The notes: generated by a model not told the origin, from the letters alone. 64,000 nucleotides of DNA from Microvirga arsenatis (GCF_009910705.1 NZ_JAAAXJ010000002.1:434001-498000), one strand, 5' to 3'. Positions 40,227 to 49,520 are shown, counted from the stretch's first letter. Numbers and translations: made by a program.

Positions 40227-41186
40227 ATGAGCACGACCCTGTTGTCACCAGCCCGGATCGCCGGGGCCCAGCACCTCATCGACTCGGTTTTCCTCGGCTC
40301 AGCTCTGCGGACAGCGCCGGACCTCGACCGGCACCTCGGAATGTCGGTGTGGTTGAAGGACGAGACCGAAAACCCGATCCGCAGCTTCAAGGGACGCGGC
40401 ACGAGTCTGTTCGTCAATCGCGAGTTGCGCGAGATGACCGCCCTGGTCGCGGCCTCGGCCGGCAACTTCGGCCAGGGGCTCGCCTACGCCGCAGCCCGGT
40501 CGGGCCGTCGGGTCGTCGTCTTTGCCGCCGAGACGGCAAGCTCCGTCAAGATCGAGGCCATGCGCCGGCTCGGAGCCGAGGTCATCCTCCACGGCCCGGA
40601 TCTCGATGCCGCCAAGGCCGAGGCGCGGGCTTTTGCTGCCGACCATGGCTTCCGTTTCGTCGAGGACGGGGCGGAGCCGGCTATCGCGGAAGGCGCTGGC
40701 ACGATCGCTCTGGAGATGACGCAAGCACTGCCTGCGCTCGATGCCGTGTTCATCCCGCTGGGGAACGGCGCGCTCGCAACGGGCATGGGCTGCTGGCTCA
40801 AGCACCGGTCGCCGCAGACCCGCATCGTTGCCGTCGCAGCCGAGGGGGCTCCGTGCATGGCGCACTCCTTCGCGGCAGGTCGTCCGCTGGAGACGCCGGC
40901 CGTCGAGACGATCGCCGACGGCATCGCCGTCCGGGTTCCGGTGCCTTTCGCGGTCACGTCCATGCAAGGCACTGTCGACGAGGTGATGCTCGTGAGCGAC
41001 GAAGCGATCCTGGAGGCCATGAGGCTCGTCCGCCAGCATCTCGGGCGGATGGTCGAACCGGCTGGGGCCGCGGGTCTCGCGGGGCTTCTCACGCGCCGGC
41101 AGGACCATGCGGGTTCCCGCGTGGCCACGGTCCTGTGCGGGGCGAACCTGACGCCGCAGCAAATCGCGGCCTGGCTGCCGGACTGA
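40227..41186 (+). CDS. PLP-dependent threonine/serine dehydratase-like enzyme
   Basis: A 319-residue fold-type II PLP enzyme. The PLP Lys is in PIRSFKGRG (Lys55), the Ser/Asn-Gly loop is ASAGNFGQGLAYAA and a Gly-rich phosphate-binding motif is PLGNGALATGMG. It could deaminate threonine or serine, or act on another amino acid such as a diaminopropionate or hydroxy-aspartate. The next three genes follow on the same strand with short gaps. The divergent Lrp regulator is the likely controller. Confidence 0.85.
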   Translation: MSTTLLSPARIAGAQHLIDSVFLGSALRTAPDLDRHLGMSVWLKDETENPIRSFKGRGTSLFVNRELREMTALVAASAGNFGQGLAYAAARSGRRVVVFAAETASSVKIEAMRRLGAEVILHGPDLDAAKAEARAFAADHGFRFVEDGAEPAIAEGAGTIALEMTQALPALDAVFIPLGNGALATGMGCWLKHRSPQTRIVAVAAEGAPCMAHSFAAGRPLETPAVETIADGIAVRVPVPFAVTSMQGTVDEVMLVSDEAILEAMRLVRQHLGRMVEPAGAAGLAGLLTRRQDHAGSRVATVLCGANLTPQQIAAWLPD

Positions 41187-41237
41187 CGCTCCCGTCCAAA
41201 ACTTTCTCGATCCGCCTCATCCACGGAGACAGTCCCG

Positions 41238-42095
41238 ATGCCTCTGCCCGCCGGCGTGGCCAGCCGCCCTGCCCTCGCGTTCACGATATCCGCCCTCGCC
41301 GAAATCATGACCGCCTGCTTCGAGGGTTATGTCGTGCCCCAGACGGTCAACGGCGAGATGTTCAACGCCCGCTTTCGCCGCGAATCTCTCGACCTGCGCG
41401 CCAGCCGCGTTCTCATGGAGGGCGAACGCCCTGTCGCCCTCATCCTCGTGGCCCGCCGCGGCTGGACGGCCAGGATCGCCGCGATGGGCATCGTTCCCTC
41501 CCACCGGGCCCGCGGCCTCGGGCGATCAGCCTTGGGCGAGGTCATTGACGATCTGCGCGGGCTGGGCGACCGGCGCCTGGTGCTCGAGGTCATCGACAGC
41601 AACGAGCCGGCAATCCGCCTCTACAGCAGCCTCGGGTTCAGGACGCGCCGCCGCCTGATCGGCTATCGCCGCCCGGCCGGACCCGAGGCTTCGCCGCCCA
41701 TGGCCGACCTCGTGGAAGTCGATCCCTTGATCGTTGCCCGCAGGGTCGCCGAGGAGGGGCCGCCCGATTTGCCCTGGATCATGGCGCCGGAGACGCTCGC
41801 CGCCGGAGCCGCGCCGGCCCGGGGGCTGTCTCTCGCAGGAGAGGCCTTCGCCATCGTTGAGCCCGTGCCGCAGCCGTCGGGCCTCGCCCTGCGGACTCTC
41901 GTCGTGAGCCGCAACGCGCGGGGCCGTGGATTGGGGGAGGCCATGATCCGCGCCCTGGCTGCAGCCCATCCGGGACAGGACCTCCTGATCTCGGCGAACT
42001 TCCCGGAGGATCTCGTTCCGGGCTTCATGGTCCGCATGGGCTTCGACCGGACGCCGATCGGCCAGTTCGAGATGGAGCTTGACCTCCCTGTCTGA
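41238..42095 (+). CDS. tandem GNAT-domain acetyltransferase
   Basis: A 285-residue protein with two GNAT folds. The first has the acetyl-CoA loop MGIVPSHRARGLGRSALG and the second has LVVSRNARGRGLGEAMIRAL. It is a known architecture in which one half may be structural only. The substrate is unknown. It lies 51 bp after the dehydratase gene and 39 bp before the GST gene. Confidence 0.85.
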   Translation: MPLPAGVASRPALAFTISALAEIMTACFEGYVVPQTVNGEMFNARFRRESLDLRASRVLMEGERPVALILVARRGWTARIAAMGIVPSHRARGLGRSALGEVIDDLRGLGDRRLVLEVIDSNEPAIRLYSSLGFRTRRRLIGYRRPAGPEASPPMADLVEVDPLIVARRVAEEGPPDLPWIMAPETLAAGAAPARGLSLAGEAFAIVEPVPQPSGLALRTLVVSRNARGRGLGEAMIRALAAAHPGQDLLISANFPEDLVPGFMVRMGFDRTPIGQFEMELDLPV

Positions 42096-42134
42096 GGCCT
42101 ATTGGACTGTTTCCAACCATTGAGTGAATGCCCG

Positions 42135-42758
42135 ATGTCTGAATACGAACTGATCGCCTCCAAGGGCTGCGGCTCCGCCGTGATCGAGATGGCGCTGGCC
42201 CTGACAGGCCTGCCGCACACAGTGACGATGATCCCATTTCTTGCCCCGGGCCCGGGGCGGGAGCGGCTGCTGTCGCTCAATCCGCTCGGGCAGGTGCCGA
42301 CGCTGATCCTGCCGGACGGCGCGGTGATGACCGAGAGCGCCGCCATGGTGCTGCACATCCACGATGTCGCGCCGCAGGCGGGGCTCGTGCCATCCGGCGT
42401 CGAGCGCCGGGCCGCCTTCTTCAACCTGCTGGTCGTCCTGGTCGGCGCCGTCTACCCGACCTTCACCTTCGGGGACGAGCCGGAGCATTTCGGGCTCGAC
42501 GGTGCTGCGGCTTCGACCCTGCGCTCGGAGAGCGACGCCCGCCGCATGCGGATCTGGCGGCACATGGAAACCCTGGTCGCGCCGGAGCCCTACGTGCTCG
42601 GATCGGCCCTGACGGCCCTCGACCTCTATCTCGCCGTGATGACGGCCTGGAGGCCTGGACGATCATGGTTCGCGGAGCACTGCCCCAAGCTCTTCTCCGC
42701 TGCCGAGGCGGCGACCCGGGTTCCCGCCATCGCCCATGTGATCGAGCGAAACAGCTAG
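42135..42758 (+). CDS. glutathione S-transferase family protein
   Basis: A 207-residue GST. The start YELIASKGCGSAVIEMALAL gives a thioredoxin-like N-domain with a candidate Cys (KGCGS) in the active-site region, and the NPLGQVPTLILPDG plus MTESAAMVLHIHD segments form the glutathione site. A Cys-type GST (beta/omega-like) may reduce or dehalogenate. It abuts the next gene by one base and is part of the dehydratase operon. Confidence 0.85.
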   Translation: MSEYELIASKGCGSAVIEMALALTGLPHTVTMIPFLAPGPGRERLLSLNPLGQVPTLILPDGAVMTESAAMVLHIHDVAPQAGLVPSGVERRAAFFNLLVVLVGAVYPTFTFGDEPEHFGLDGAAASTLRSESDARRMRIWRHMETLVAPEPYVLGSALTALDLYLAVMTAWRPGRSWFAEHCPKLFSAAEAATRVPAIAHVIERNS

Positions 42759-42759
42759 C

Positions 42760-43314
42760 ATGCCAGACAAGGCATCGTCCGGCGCGATTTGGGCTGCGTC
42801 GCGCAAGATCGTTCTTCGACAGGCTCAGGCGGCGGACCTTCCGGCCATGAACCGCCTCATGCAGGCCTCGCGCGCCTACGAAGGCGAGTACCGCCGCATC
42901 CTCGACGGATACGCCGTCACTCCCGAACAGATCGCGCGGGACCATGTCGTCCTGGCCGAGGGCGACGGGCACGTGCTCGGGTTCTACAGCCTGATCACGG
43001 ACGGCGAACCTGAACTCGATCTCATGTTTGTGGCGGACGCCGCCCAAGGCATGGGGCTCGGCGCCCGGCTGTTCAGGCACATGCGAGCCCAGGCCGCACG
43101 GCTCGGCATCGGCTCCGTGAGGATCGTCTCGCACCCGCCCGCCGCCGGTTTCTACGAGCGCATGGGTGCCGTACAGGTCGGAATCAAACCTCCTTCCGGC
43201 CGGGTCACCTGGGAGCGCCCCATCCTTGCACTGCCCGTGACGCCTCCCGGGACGAAGCCCTGCTGCACCACCGGCCCAGGCATGGATGCTTCGATGCCGG
43301 CCTGCAAAGAATGA
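42760..43314 (+). CDS. GNAT-family N-acetyltransferase
   Basis: A 184-residue GNAT protein. The acetyl-CoA loop is LMFVADAAQGMGLGARLFRH and the C-terminal strand-helix is AAGFYERMGA. The last 25 or so residues (TPPGTKPCCTTGPGMD...) run into an intergenic repeat and look non-native. The original stop was probably near 43240. It starts one base after the GST stop and closes the operon. Confidence 0.8.
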   Translation: MPDKASSGAIWAASRKIVLRQAQAADLPAMNRLMQASRAYEGEYRRILDGYAVTPEQIARDHVVLAEGDGHVLGFYSLITDGEPELDLMFVADAAQGMGLGARLFRHMRAQAARLGIGSVRIVSHPPAAGFYERMGAVQVGIKPPSGRVTWERPILALPVTPPGTKPCCTTGPGMDASMPACKE

Positions 43315-43330
43315 GATATTCCTGACGGCC

Positions 43331-43423
43331 GGAGCGTTCTTCGGCGCAGCGGATCCGGCTTGCCGTCACAAGATGCGTCACGCCAAGACAAGAGGTGATT
43401 CCGTGCCAATGGAAACAGCTCTG
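43331..43423. repeat. dispersed intergenic repeat, copy 1
   Basis: GGAGCGTTCTTCGGCG through GGAAACAGCTCT. The same order of blocks (ATCCGG, CCGTCA, ATGCG, AAGA...GATTCC, AATGGAAACAGCTCT) recurs at 61076-61167. Confidence 0.7.
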
Positions 43424-43522
43424 GCGGCACACCGACCGCATTCCGCCATCGCGAGCTATTCCGGCATCCCCGGTGGCGAATGGATGAGATCCGGAATGCT
43501 GGGCTGCAGGATGGCACGCCGT

Positions 43523-44254
43523 TCACGAGCTGCTGACGCGGCCCCGGCCTGAGAACTGGGCCGCACACGGCATGCGCCAAGCGACGGCAACCAGCCAGAT
43601 CATCCATACCAGGCTCAAGACCCAGGCCAGCACGATGGCAACCGACTGCGCCGGCGAAAAGCCCTCGGAGCCGGCCACCCAGCCCTGCACTAGGTAGGCG
43701 AGGCCGGAGAGCGCCATCAGGTAGGCTATCGGCCGCGGGACCCAGGCCTCGCGCGCCACCGCAGCCGCGAACAGCAGCAAGGCGAGGCCCAGCGCAAAGT
43801 CGTGGTAGCTCCTCACCCCCCACTCCAACCAGCGAATCGCCTCGGCGTTGGCAAAGCGTGCCGCCTTCTCGGCCTCCGGGGCGCTCGCCCACGCGCTCAC
43901 GGCTTGCTTGAGCGCGACGCCGTCCACCGCTTGGAGGACGCCGTACAGCGCCAGCGCCGCCACTGCCGAAGCGGCACCGAGGCAACCCACCCATCGCGCC
44001 CATCCATCCTGAACATCCAGGGCGAAGAACAGGGTGAGCAGCCCCGCGAGCAGGATCGCCATGCCCGCGAACTGGCCAAGATGCACGGCCGTCCAGATCC
44101 CGCTGCCGGCGTATGCGGCGAAGATGGCGGGATGGTTGTTGGCGTCCCCACCGGCGTGAAGCTGCGTGATCACGATGTACAGGAGCTGTCCTGCAAGCAG
44201 CAGCCAGGCCGACAGGCGTGCCGAGGTGCGGGGACTGAATGTTGTGTTGGTCAT
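43523..44254 (-). CDS. hypothetical integral membrane protein
   Basis: A 243-residue protein with about six hydrophobic segments (LSAWLLLAGQLLYIVITQLH; FAGMAILLAGLLTLFFALDV; AASAVAALALYGVLQAV; FALGLALLLFAAAVA; IAYLMALSGLAYLVQGWV; VAIVLAWVLSLVWMIWLVAV). It resembles DUF4386-like proteins in layout, but that is not certain. GAGGA lies 8 bases before the ATG at 44254. Function is unknown. Confidence 0.75.
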   Translation of the reverse strand: MTNTTFSPRTSARLSAWLLLAGQLLYIVITQLHAGGDANNHPAIFAAYAGSGIWTAVHLGQFAGMAILLAGLLTLFFALDVQDGWARWVGCLGAASAVAALALYGVLQAVDGVALKQAVSAWASAPEAEKAARFANAEAIRWLEWGVRSYHDFALGLALLLFAAAVAREAWVPRPIAYLMALSGLAYLVQGWVAGSEGFSPAQSVAIVLAWVLSLVWMIWLVAVAWRMPCAAQFSGRGRVSSS

Positions 44255-44333
44255 AACCATGTTCCTCGTCGCGTTCATCGAATGACCTCGAATCGTATTA
44301 TCCTGGCAGCGGGGTGCATCGGGTCCCCCAGGA

Positions 44334-44819
44334 TCAAAGCCCGCCGAGCCGCTTGGAATGCGGCTTGCGCATGATCCAGACCTCCGCGCTGGAGCTCGCG
44401 AACGGCACCATCTTCACCCCCTCGACCTCGAAGCCGAGACGCTCGTACAGCCGCCGCGCATCAGGGTTCAGAGTGAAGACCGAGAGTGTCAAATCCCCGA
44501 CGGCCCAGCGCTCAGCCTCCGCCATCAGGGCCGTCCCGATCCCCTGCCCCTGATGCTGCGGGTCGACGAACAGATTGGAAACGTGGCTCCCGACCAGGTC
44601 GAGAAAACCCACAACAGTGCCGTCGCGGATAGCGACGATGCGCGTGTCCGCAGGCTCCAGCGGCTGCGTCTCGACAAACCGGTTGCGGCACTCCGGCATG
44701 TGCGGCCCGTACGAGCTGAGCGCCGCCAGGGCGGCGATCTTCTGGCACCTCGCCCGGTCGTCTTCCGAGAAGAGCCGCAATTCAAGGCTATTGTAGCCGT
44801 GGGGGTGCTCTTGACGCAT
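44334..44819 (-). CDS. GNAT-family N-acetyltransferase
   Basis: A 161-residue acetyltransferase. The core is VSNLFVDPQHQGQGIGTALM (Q-x-x-G-x-G/A type) and the C-terminal end is LNPDARRLYERLGFEVEG. A His/Tyr-containing N-terminus is specific to this protein. The substrate is unknown. The ATG at 44819 is chosen because upstream residues are not GNAT-like. Confidence 0.85.
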   Translation of the reverse strand: MRQEHPHGYNSLELRLFSEDDRARCQKIAALAALSSYGPHMPECRNRFVETQPLEPADTRIVAIRDGTVVGFLDLVGSHVSNLFVDPQHQGQGIGTALMAEAERWAVGDLTLSVFTLNPDARRLYERLGFEVEGVKMVPFASSSAEVWIMRKPHSKRLGGL

Positions 44820-44924
44820 TGAAGCACACGACATCCGTCGGATCATCATCAGGGCTCGTTCATCCGCCGCGAGGATGGCGTCGCGCCGGGTCCGCTCGGG
44901 TTGCGGTTTGGGGGTGATCGTTCG

Positions 44925-45281
44925 TCAGTTCGGCCGGTGACGGGTTCGCCTCGCGGCAAGCACAAGGTCCACGGCCATGGCCAGCTCGCGCTCATCGAAT
45001 TCGAAGCATCCGCAGCCATCGATCGTTGAGCGGGTCGCGGTCGAATAAACCTCGAGCCAGAATGGCGGGATGCTTGAGGCCGGTCGAACTTCGGTCATGC
45101 GCACCTCAATGTCGCCAAATCGGGCAAGGGTGATCGTCCGGCAGCTGTCGTGCTGACGAGGCACAAGTGCGAGCTGAACGTATGCACGAACAATCTGCTG
45201 CCCGATCTCGCCACGCGAAGCTGTGGACCAGAAAGAGTTGCTGGTGTGTTGCCCACGCATTTGCAAAGCCGTCGCGTTCAT
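44925..45281 (-). CDS. hypothetical protein (118 aa)
   Basis: GAGGTG lies 8 bases before the ATG at 45281. The protein has a basic N-terminus and a beta-rich middle (LARFGDIEVRMTEVRP), then PPFWLEVYSTATRSTIDGCG. No known family, signal or membrane segment is recognised. Base composition is ordinary for the chromosome. Confidence 0.6.
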   Translation of the reverse strand: MNATALQMRGQHTSNSFWSTASRGEIGQQIVRAYVQLALVPRQHDSCRTITLARFGDIEVRMTEVRPASSIPPFWLEVYSTATRSTIDGCGCFEFDERELAMAVDLVLAARRTRHRPN

Positions 45282-45360
45282 CGCGTGCTCACCTCAATGG
45301 CTGCAGGTCTATGGCTGGAGCTCAGTTTGCCGTCGGGCTGCTGTCCCCTCTCGGAGGGGT

Positions 45361-46599
45361 TCAGAAGCCTTTGCCGCCAGTTCCGGTCGGGTTCGGGTTC
45401 AGGGTCGCCAGGAAGGCCATCAGCTGCCGCCGCTCCCTCTCGCTCAGGTTGAGCGGCCGAAGCTCGCTGTGTCCGGCCGGAGCCTGCGGGGCGGCGCTGT
45501 AATGGGCCACCACGTCCGCCAGCGTGGCGATCTGGCCGGCATGCATGTAGGGTGGCCGGCTCGCGGCGCCGCGCAGCGACGGGGTCTTGAAGGCGCGCAG
45601 CAACTCATGCCCGTCCGCCGTCATGAACCGCAGCTCGGAGCAGTCGCCCTCGGCCGCATCGCTGTAGGGGCCGAGGCAGTTGAACGGATCCTCCCGCACC
45701 AGCTTCGCGCCGGATGCCCGGCCGTGGTCCTCCGGCAGTCCGGGCGCTGCCGGCACGCCGGTGTTGTGGAAGTGGTTGTCGGTCAGGAGCGGACCGTTAT
45801 GGCAGTTGACGCACTCGCCCTTGCCGATGAACAGGCGCAGCCCGGCAATCTCATCATCGGTGAGAATCCCGGAACCCCTGCCGGAGCGAAGCGCGGCCGC
45901 ATAGGCGTCGAACCGCGTCGGCACAGGCAGGATCGTACGCTCGTAAGCCGCGATGGCCTTGCCGATATTGGCGAACACCCGGTTGATCGCCGCGCGGTCC
46001 GCCTCCGGCATGGCCTCCCAAGCCGCAGCCGCCTGGGGATCGGCGACGGGGCCGGCATGGGGCGGCAGGCGGCTCATCTCGGGCAACGTCCCGAAAACGG
46101 ACTCGTAGGGCTCGCGGTAGTGCTCGGCAATTATGCGCGCATATTGCGTGCGGTCTCCGCCATGCTCGACCGGGCTTTCCAGCGGGCCCAAGGCCTGCGC
46201 CCAGAGACTGTCCTTGCGCCCGTCCCAGAACAGGAACGGGCTGTGTGCCATCCCGGCAATCGGCATCGTGCGCCGGGTGGTGACGCCGACGCCCTTGGCC
46301 AGCGGCACATCATCCTGGAACTGGCGGTCGGGCAGGTGGCAGCTGGCGCAGGCGACCTGGCCGTTGGCGCTCAGCCGCGTGTCGAAGAACAGCGCGCGGC
46401 CGAGCTCCGCCGCCCGGGGATCATCGGCGACCTTGTTCGACGGGTCCTTGGGTGGCGGAGGCAGGGCGTCCAGGGCGAGCGACTGAATGATGGCGCGCTC
46501 TGCCTCCGTCCACCGCGCGCCGGGCGCGGCATGGAGCCCCGCCGCGAGGATCCCCGCAGCGAGCACGATCGATGAGATGGCGAGGGCTCCCTTGCGCAT
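45361..46599 (-). CDS. di-haem cytochrome c peroxidase/MauG-like protein
   Basis: A 412-residue periplasmic protein with a signal peptide (AISSIVLAAGILAAGLHAA). It has two CxxCH haem sites: CASCH (84-88) and CVNCH (263-267). The spacing and ALFFDTRLSANGQVACASCH context match bacterial cytochrome c peroxidases. It should reduce H2O2 or, like MauG, oxidise a protein substrate. It lies 10 bp downstream of the FixH-like gene and is probably co-transcribed. Confidence 0.9.
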   Translation of the reverse strand: MRKGALAISSIVLAAGILAAGLHAAPGARWTEAERAIIQSLALDALPPPPKDPSNKVADDPRAAELGRALFFDTRLSANGQVACASCHLPDRQFQDDVPLAKGVGVTTRRTMPIAGMAHSPFLFWDGRKDSLWAQALGPLESPVEHGGDRTQYARIIAEHYREPYESVFGTLPEMSRLPPHAGPVADPQAAAAWEAMPEADRAAINRVFANIGKAIAAYERTILPVPTRFDAYAAALRSGRGSGILTDDEIAGLRLFIGKGECVNCHNGPLLTDNHFHNTGVPAAPGLPEDHGRASGAKLVREDPFNCLGPYSDAAEGDCSELRFMTADGHELLRAFKTPSLRGAASRPPYMHAGQIATLADVVAHYSAAPQAPAGHSELRPLNLSERERRQLMAFLATLNPNPTGTGGKGF

Positions 46600-46609
46600 C
46601 GCGGTCTCC

Positions 46610-47056
46610 TCAGAGCACGAGATTGAAGGTGACCGTATCGGTTCCCTTCGGGCCGTCGATGGCGAGATCGAGCGTCCACCAGCCGCGCATGTTGAATTTC
46701 ATGCCCTCAACCAGGTAACGGCCTTGGCCCAGACTCTTGGTCACCTGTGGCGCCGTCGGCAGGCCATGGCCGTGCTGCGGCATGCCGCCCTTGATCCCAA
46801 TTTTCGCGGCTTCCACCGGAGCGCCGTTGGCAGTCTGAAGGGTCACCGTCCAGGCATGCATCTGTCCGACCGTGAGGGGCGCGGACTGTGGTGCTATGGC
46901 GGCCTTGTAGAGGCCCGCTGCGGTCGGCTTCTCCAGCGCGAGATCGAGGTTTTCGGGAACGGAGCGCATCATCGCGCCAGCGGCGACAATGCCGCCGGCG
47001 AGCAGGAGAGCGGGAATGCCGAGCAGGGTCGCGCGGCGCAAGGTCAGGGTCAACAT
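46610..47056 (-). CDS. FixH-like/YtkA-like membrane-anchored protein
   Basis: A 148-residue protein with one N-terminal membrane segment (LLGIPALLLAGGIVAAGAMM). The rest is a beta-sandwich: MHAWTVTLQTANGAPVEAAK, then GIKGGMPQHGHGLPTAPQVT and MKFNMRGWWTLDLAI. The MPQHGHG segment (Met/His) suggests metal or haem-copper maturation. FixH-like proteins are associated with cytochrome oxidases; here the partner is the di-haem peroxidase next door. Confidence 0.8.
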   Translation of the reverse strand: MLTLTLRRATLLGIPALLLAGGIVAAGAMMRSVPENLDLALEKPTAAGLYKAAIAPQSAPLTVGQMHAWTVTLQTANGAPVEAAKIGIKGGMPQHGHGLPTAPQVTKSLGQGRYLVEGMKFNMRGWWTLDLAIDGPKGTDTVTFNLVL

Positions 47057-47212
47057 GTTGGTAGGTCCTTTGTCGGCACCATTGCAGCGCGGGTCTGAAA
47101 GCAGGCAATCTATGCATCCGACGGACCCGGCGCTTGAACGTAGCTGCTGACTTTTGCCGTCGAATCCCGTGTACTAGGCTCCGGAGAGCAACGGAGATTG
47201 CGGGCAGAACCC

Positions 47213-47980
47213 ATGAGGATCGTAGGGCGCGGCCGGATCGTGATGTGGGAGGGCGGCAGTCTCTGGACCTTTGACGTGCCGCCCGCGCCGGAAGGCCGGC
47301 CATCCACCCGTCTGCACGCCCACCATGCCATTCAGATCACCCTGTCGGCCGGCGGGCGCTTCCGCATTCGGACGGAGGGCGGGTGCATGGATGGACCCGT
47401 TGTCCTGATCGCGCCCGATGTGCCCCATGCGTTCGAGCCGGAGGGCAAGATCGCGCTGCTTTTCGTGGACCCGGAAAGCCGTGCCGGCCGGGCACTGACG
47501 CAAGGACTGGAGGGTGCGCCGGTGGCGAGGCTGGATACCCGGCTCGGGCATGCCCCGTCCAGGCTCGCAGATCTCTGGGCGGACGTGCGGCCTGACGACC
47601 GAATGGTCGAGGCCCTGGGCCAGGCCCTTGTCCAGGACGCGATTGGCGGGGCCGTTCCGGCGCGTACGCTCGATCCGCGGATTGCGCGTACCCTCACCTG
47701 GCTCAGGTCGCGGATCGGCGAGGGCGTCGGGCTTGCCGAGGCCGCAGCCATCGCCTGCCTTTCGGACAGCCGCTTCAGCCACCTCTTCGCCGCCGAGGTC
47801 GGCCTGCCCTTCCGGAGCTATCTGCTATGGCGACGGCTCATGCTCGCGGTCGAGCGGATCTCCGCGGGATCGTCCATCACGGAGGCCGCGCACGAAGCCG
47901 GGTTCGCGGATTCGGCCCATTTCAGCCGGACGTTCCGCCGGATGTTCGGCGTGCCGGCAGCGGCCTTGCAGCTCATATGA
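47213..47980 (+). CDS. AraC-family transcriptional regulator
   Basis: A 255-residue protein with an N-terminal cupin sensor (LHAHHAIQITLSAGGRFRI, then IAPDVPHAFEPEG) and a C-terminal double HTH (LAEAAAIACLSDSRFSHLFA; ITEAAHEAGFADSAHFSRTF). A TTG at 47198 is an alternative start. It is divergent from the FixH-peroxidase pair and probably controls it. The His-rich cupin may sense a small molecule or metal. Confidence 0.9.
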   Translation: MRIVGRGRIVMWEGGSLWTFDVPPAPEGRPSTRLHAHHAIQITLSAGGRFRIRTEGGCMDGPVVLIAPDVPHAFEPEGKIALLFVDPESRAGRALTQGLEGAPVARLDTRLGHAPSRLADLWADVRPDDRMVEALGQALVQDAIGGAVPARTLDPRIARTLTWLRSRIGEGVGLAEAAAIACLSDSRFSHLFAAEVGLPFRSYLLWRRLMLAVERISAGSSITEAAHEAGFADSAHFSRTFRRMFGVPAAALQLI

Positions 47981-48269
47981 CAGAGCCGAGCCTATCCGAC
48001 CACGTTGGATCGATCAGGAGGAGTCTCGTCCGTCGAGCCAAGTGCACGTTTCCGGTCGAAACTGCCTCCAGGAATGACCGCTTCGGGTCAACAGGAGAAG
48101 CGGGCAGTCGTCCCCAAAAGTCCGCCGAGCGGCAGTGACCCGTCATTCACTGATCCGAGTGCGCTTTTCGGCAGATCGGAGGAGAGCCCGGAATATTGAC
48201 GAACGGCGCTCCAATGGCAAAAACGGGCGAGAACGAAGCGTATCCTTCCCGCCGGAACGAGCCTCACGA

Positions 48270-48680
48270 ATGTCTGCTCAAGCCACTGTGCAACCCATCA
48301 ACGACCCCGTCTGCGCCTATATCACCGAGCGCATAGACGCTCTGAACGGCATCAAGAGCCAGCGCGAGATTGCAGCAGAAGCAGGCCTGCCGCGGCCCAA
48401 TGTCGTCTCGATGATCAAAAAGGGCGACATGAAGCTTCCCTTGGAGCGAGTGCCTGCCTTTGCACGGGCGATCAACGCCGACCCTGCTTACCTCTTCCGA
48501 TTGGTGATGGAACAGTATTGGCCCGGCGGAGCGGACGTCGTGTCGGAAATTTTCGGAACCGTCACGAGTCGCAACGAGGCAGCGATCTTGAACAAGATAC
48601 GGCAGGTAAGCCGGGGCACCGATCCTGCTCTTACACCTGCCCTGGAGAAGGCCCTGGAAGAAGCATTCGGTTCGCCCTGA
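48270..48680 (+). CDS. hypothetical DNA-binding protein (XRE-like HTH)
   Basis: A 136-residue protein. The centre SQREIAAEAGLPRPNVVSMI, then KGDMKLPLERVPAFARAINA, is an XRE-type helix-turn-helix. The N-terminal NDPVCAYITERIDALNG and C-terminal part have no known domain. The ATG at 48270 is chosen; the frame upstream reads through a repeat-like region. It is likely a small repressor. No partner is apparent. Confidence 0.7.
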   Translation: MSAQATVQPINDPVCAYITERIDALNGIKSQREIAAEAGLPRPNVVSMIKKGDMKLPLERVPAFARAINADPAYLFRLVMEQYWPGGADVVSEIFGTVTSRNEAAILNKIRQVSRGTDPALTPALEKALEEAFGSP

Positions 48681-48887
48681 GCCTCACAGCCATACGATCA
48701 GGAGAAGGCGCCTCCTCAGAGGCTGATTGGCGCATCGTCCAGCCCCGGAGGCCGGCGGGACGATGCGCCCTTCCGTTTCGGCTGCTCGGGGCCGAAGCCG
48801 GTTCGCCGCGGCCGTTGCCACCTGCGTGGCACCCTGCTTCCGGAGGATCCCCCCTTTCATGCCGCGGCGCCTGCGGCCGCTCGCATC

Positions 48888-49301
48888 CTAAAACGGCGCT
48901 TCGACGACCTCCACCCGTACCGTGACAGGGGTGGCCCGCACCGCATTGGTCCGGGCGTCCGACTGGTGGAGCATGAACACGAAGGAATCCGTGCCGGCTT
49001 TGTTGGATCTGTAGCGGATCGAGTAGGATCCGTGCGCCACCTCGCCCATGGCAGGCTTCTTCGTCACCTCGATCGGCCTGTAGAAGGGATTGTTGCTCTG
49101 GAAATGAAGGTTGCACCAGTTCCAGGGCTGCGCTCCGGGGACGGCGGAGGTTCTTTTGACCGAGGCGACGACCGTCTTCATCGTGGTCTCCACGGCTTGG
49201 CCGGGCACATAGATGAAATGGTCGACTTTGCAGAACGACTGAGCATGGACGCCAGCCGGGAACAAGGCCAGCAAGGACGCAACGGCTCGTACCACAACCA
49301 T
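48888..49301 (-). CDS. hypothetical secreted protein
   Basis: A 137-residue protein with a signal peptide (RAVASLLALFPAGVHAQS). The mature part has two Cys (SFCKVDHF, NWCNLHF) that may form a disulfide and ends in beta-strands (VRATPVTVRVEVVEAPF). No family is recognised. It stands between the HTH gene and the ABC operon, on the opposite strand. Confidence 0.7.
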   Translation of the reverse strand: MVVVRAVASLLALFPAGVHAQSFCKVDHFIYVPGQAVETTMKTVVASVKRTSAVPGAQPWNWCNLHFQSNNPFYRPIEVTKKPAMGEVAHGSYSIRYRSNKAGTDSFVFMLHQSDARTNAVRATPVTVRVEVVEAPF

Positions 49302-49520
49302 CTTTTCCCCCTATCTTCATGCCGAGCTTAGAAGGAAGCCGCTGCGGCCGTCGGACCATTCAGGATAGGGCTCCCAGGAAATCGGCCGGATCCCGAGCCT
49401 GGGACGCGGGTCCGCTCTTTCGTGCATGGAGCCGGGGCGGCTCTTCTCACCGACATGCAAATGTGATCTTCTAACGGCAGAAGAGACGCGAAAAGCGCAT
49501 TCAGGGAGGATGTCGGGACC

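Noticed and set aside
48000-48135. small gene between the AraC and HTH genes
   Set aside because: The frames lack ribosome sites and the DNA resembles dispersed intergenic repeat sequence.
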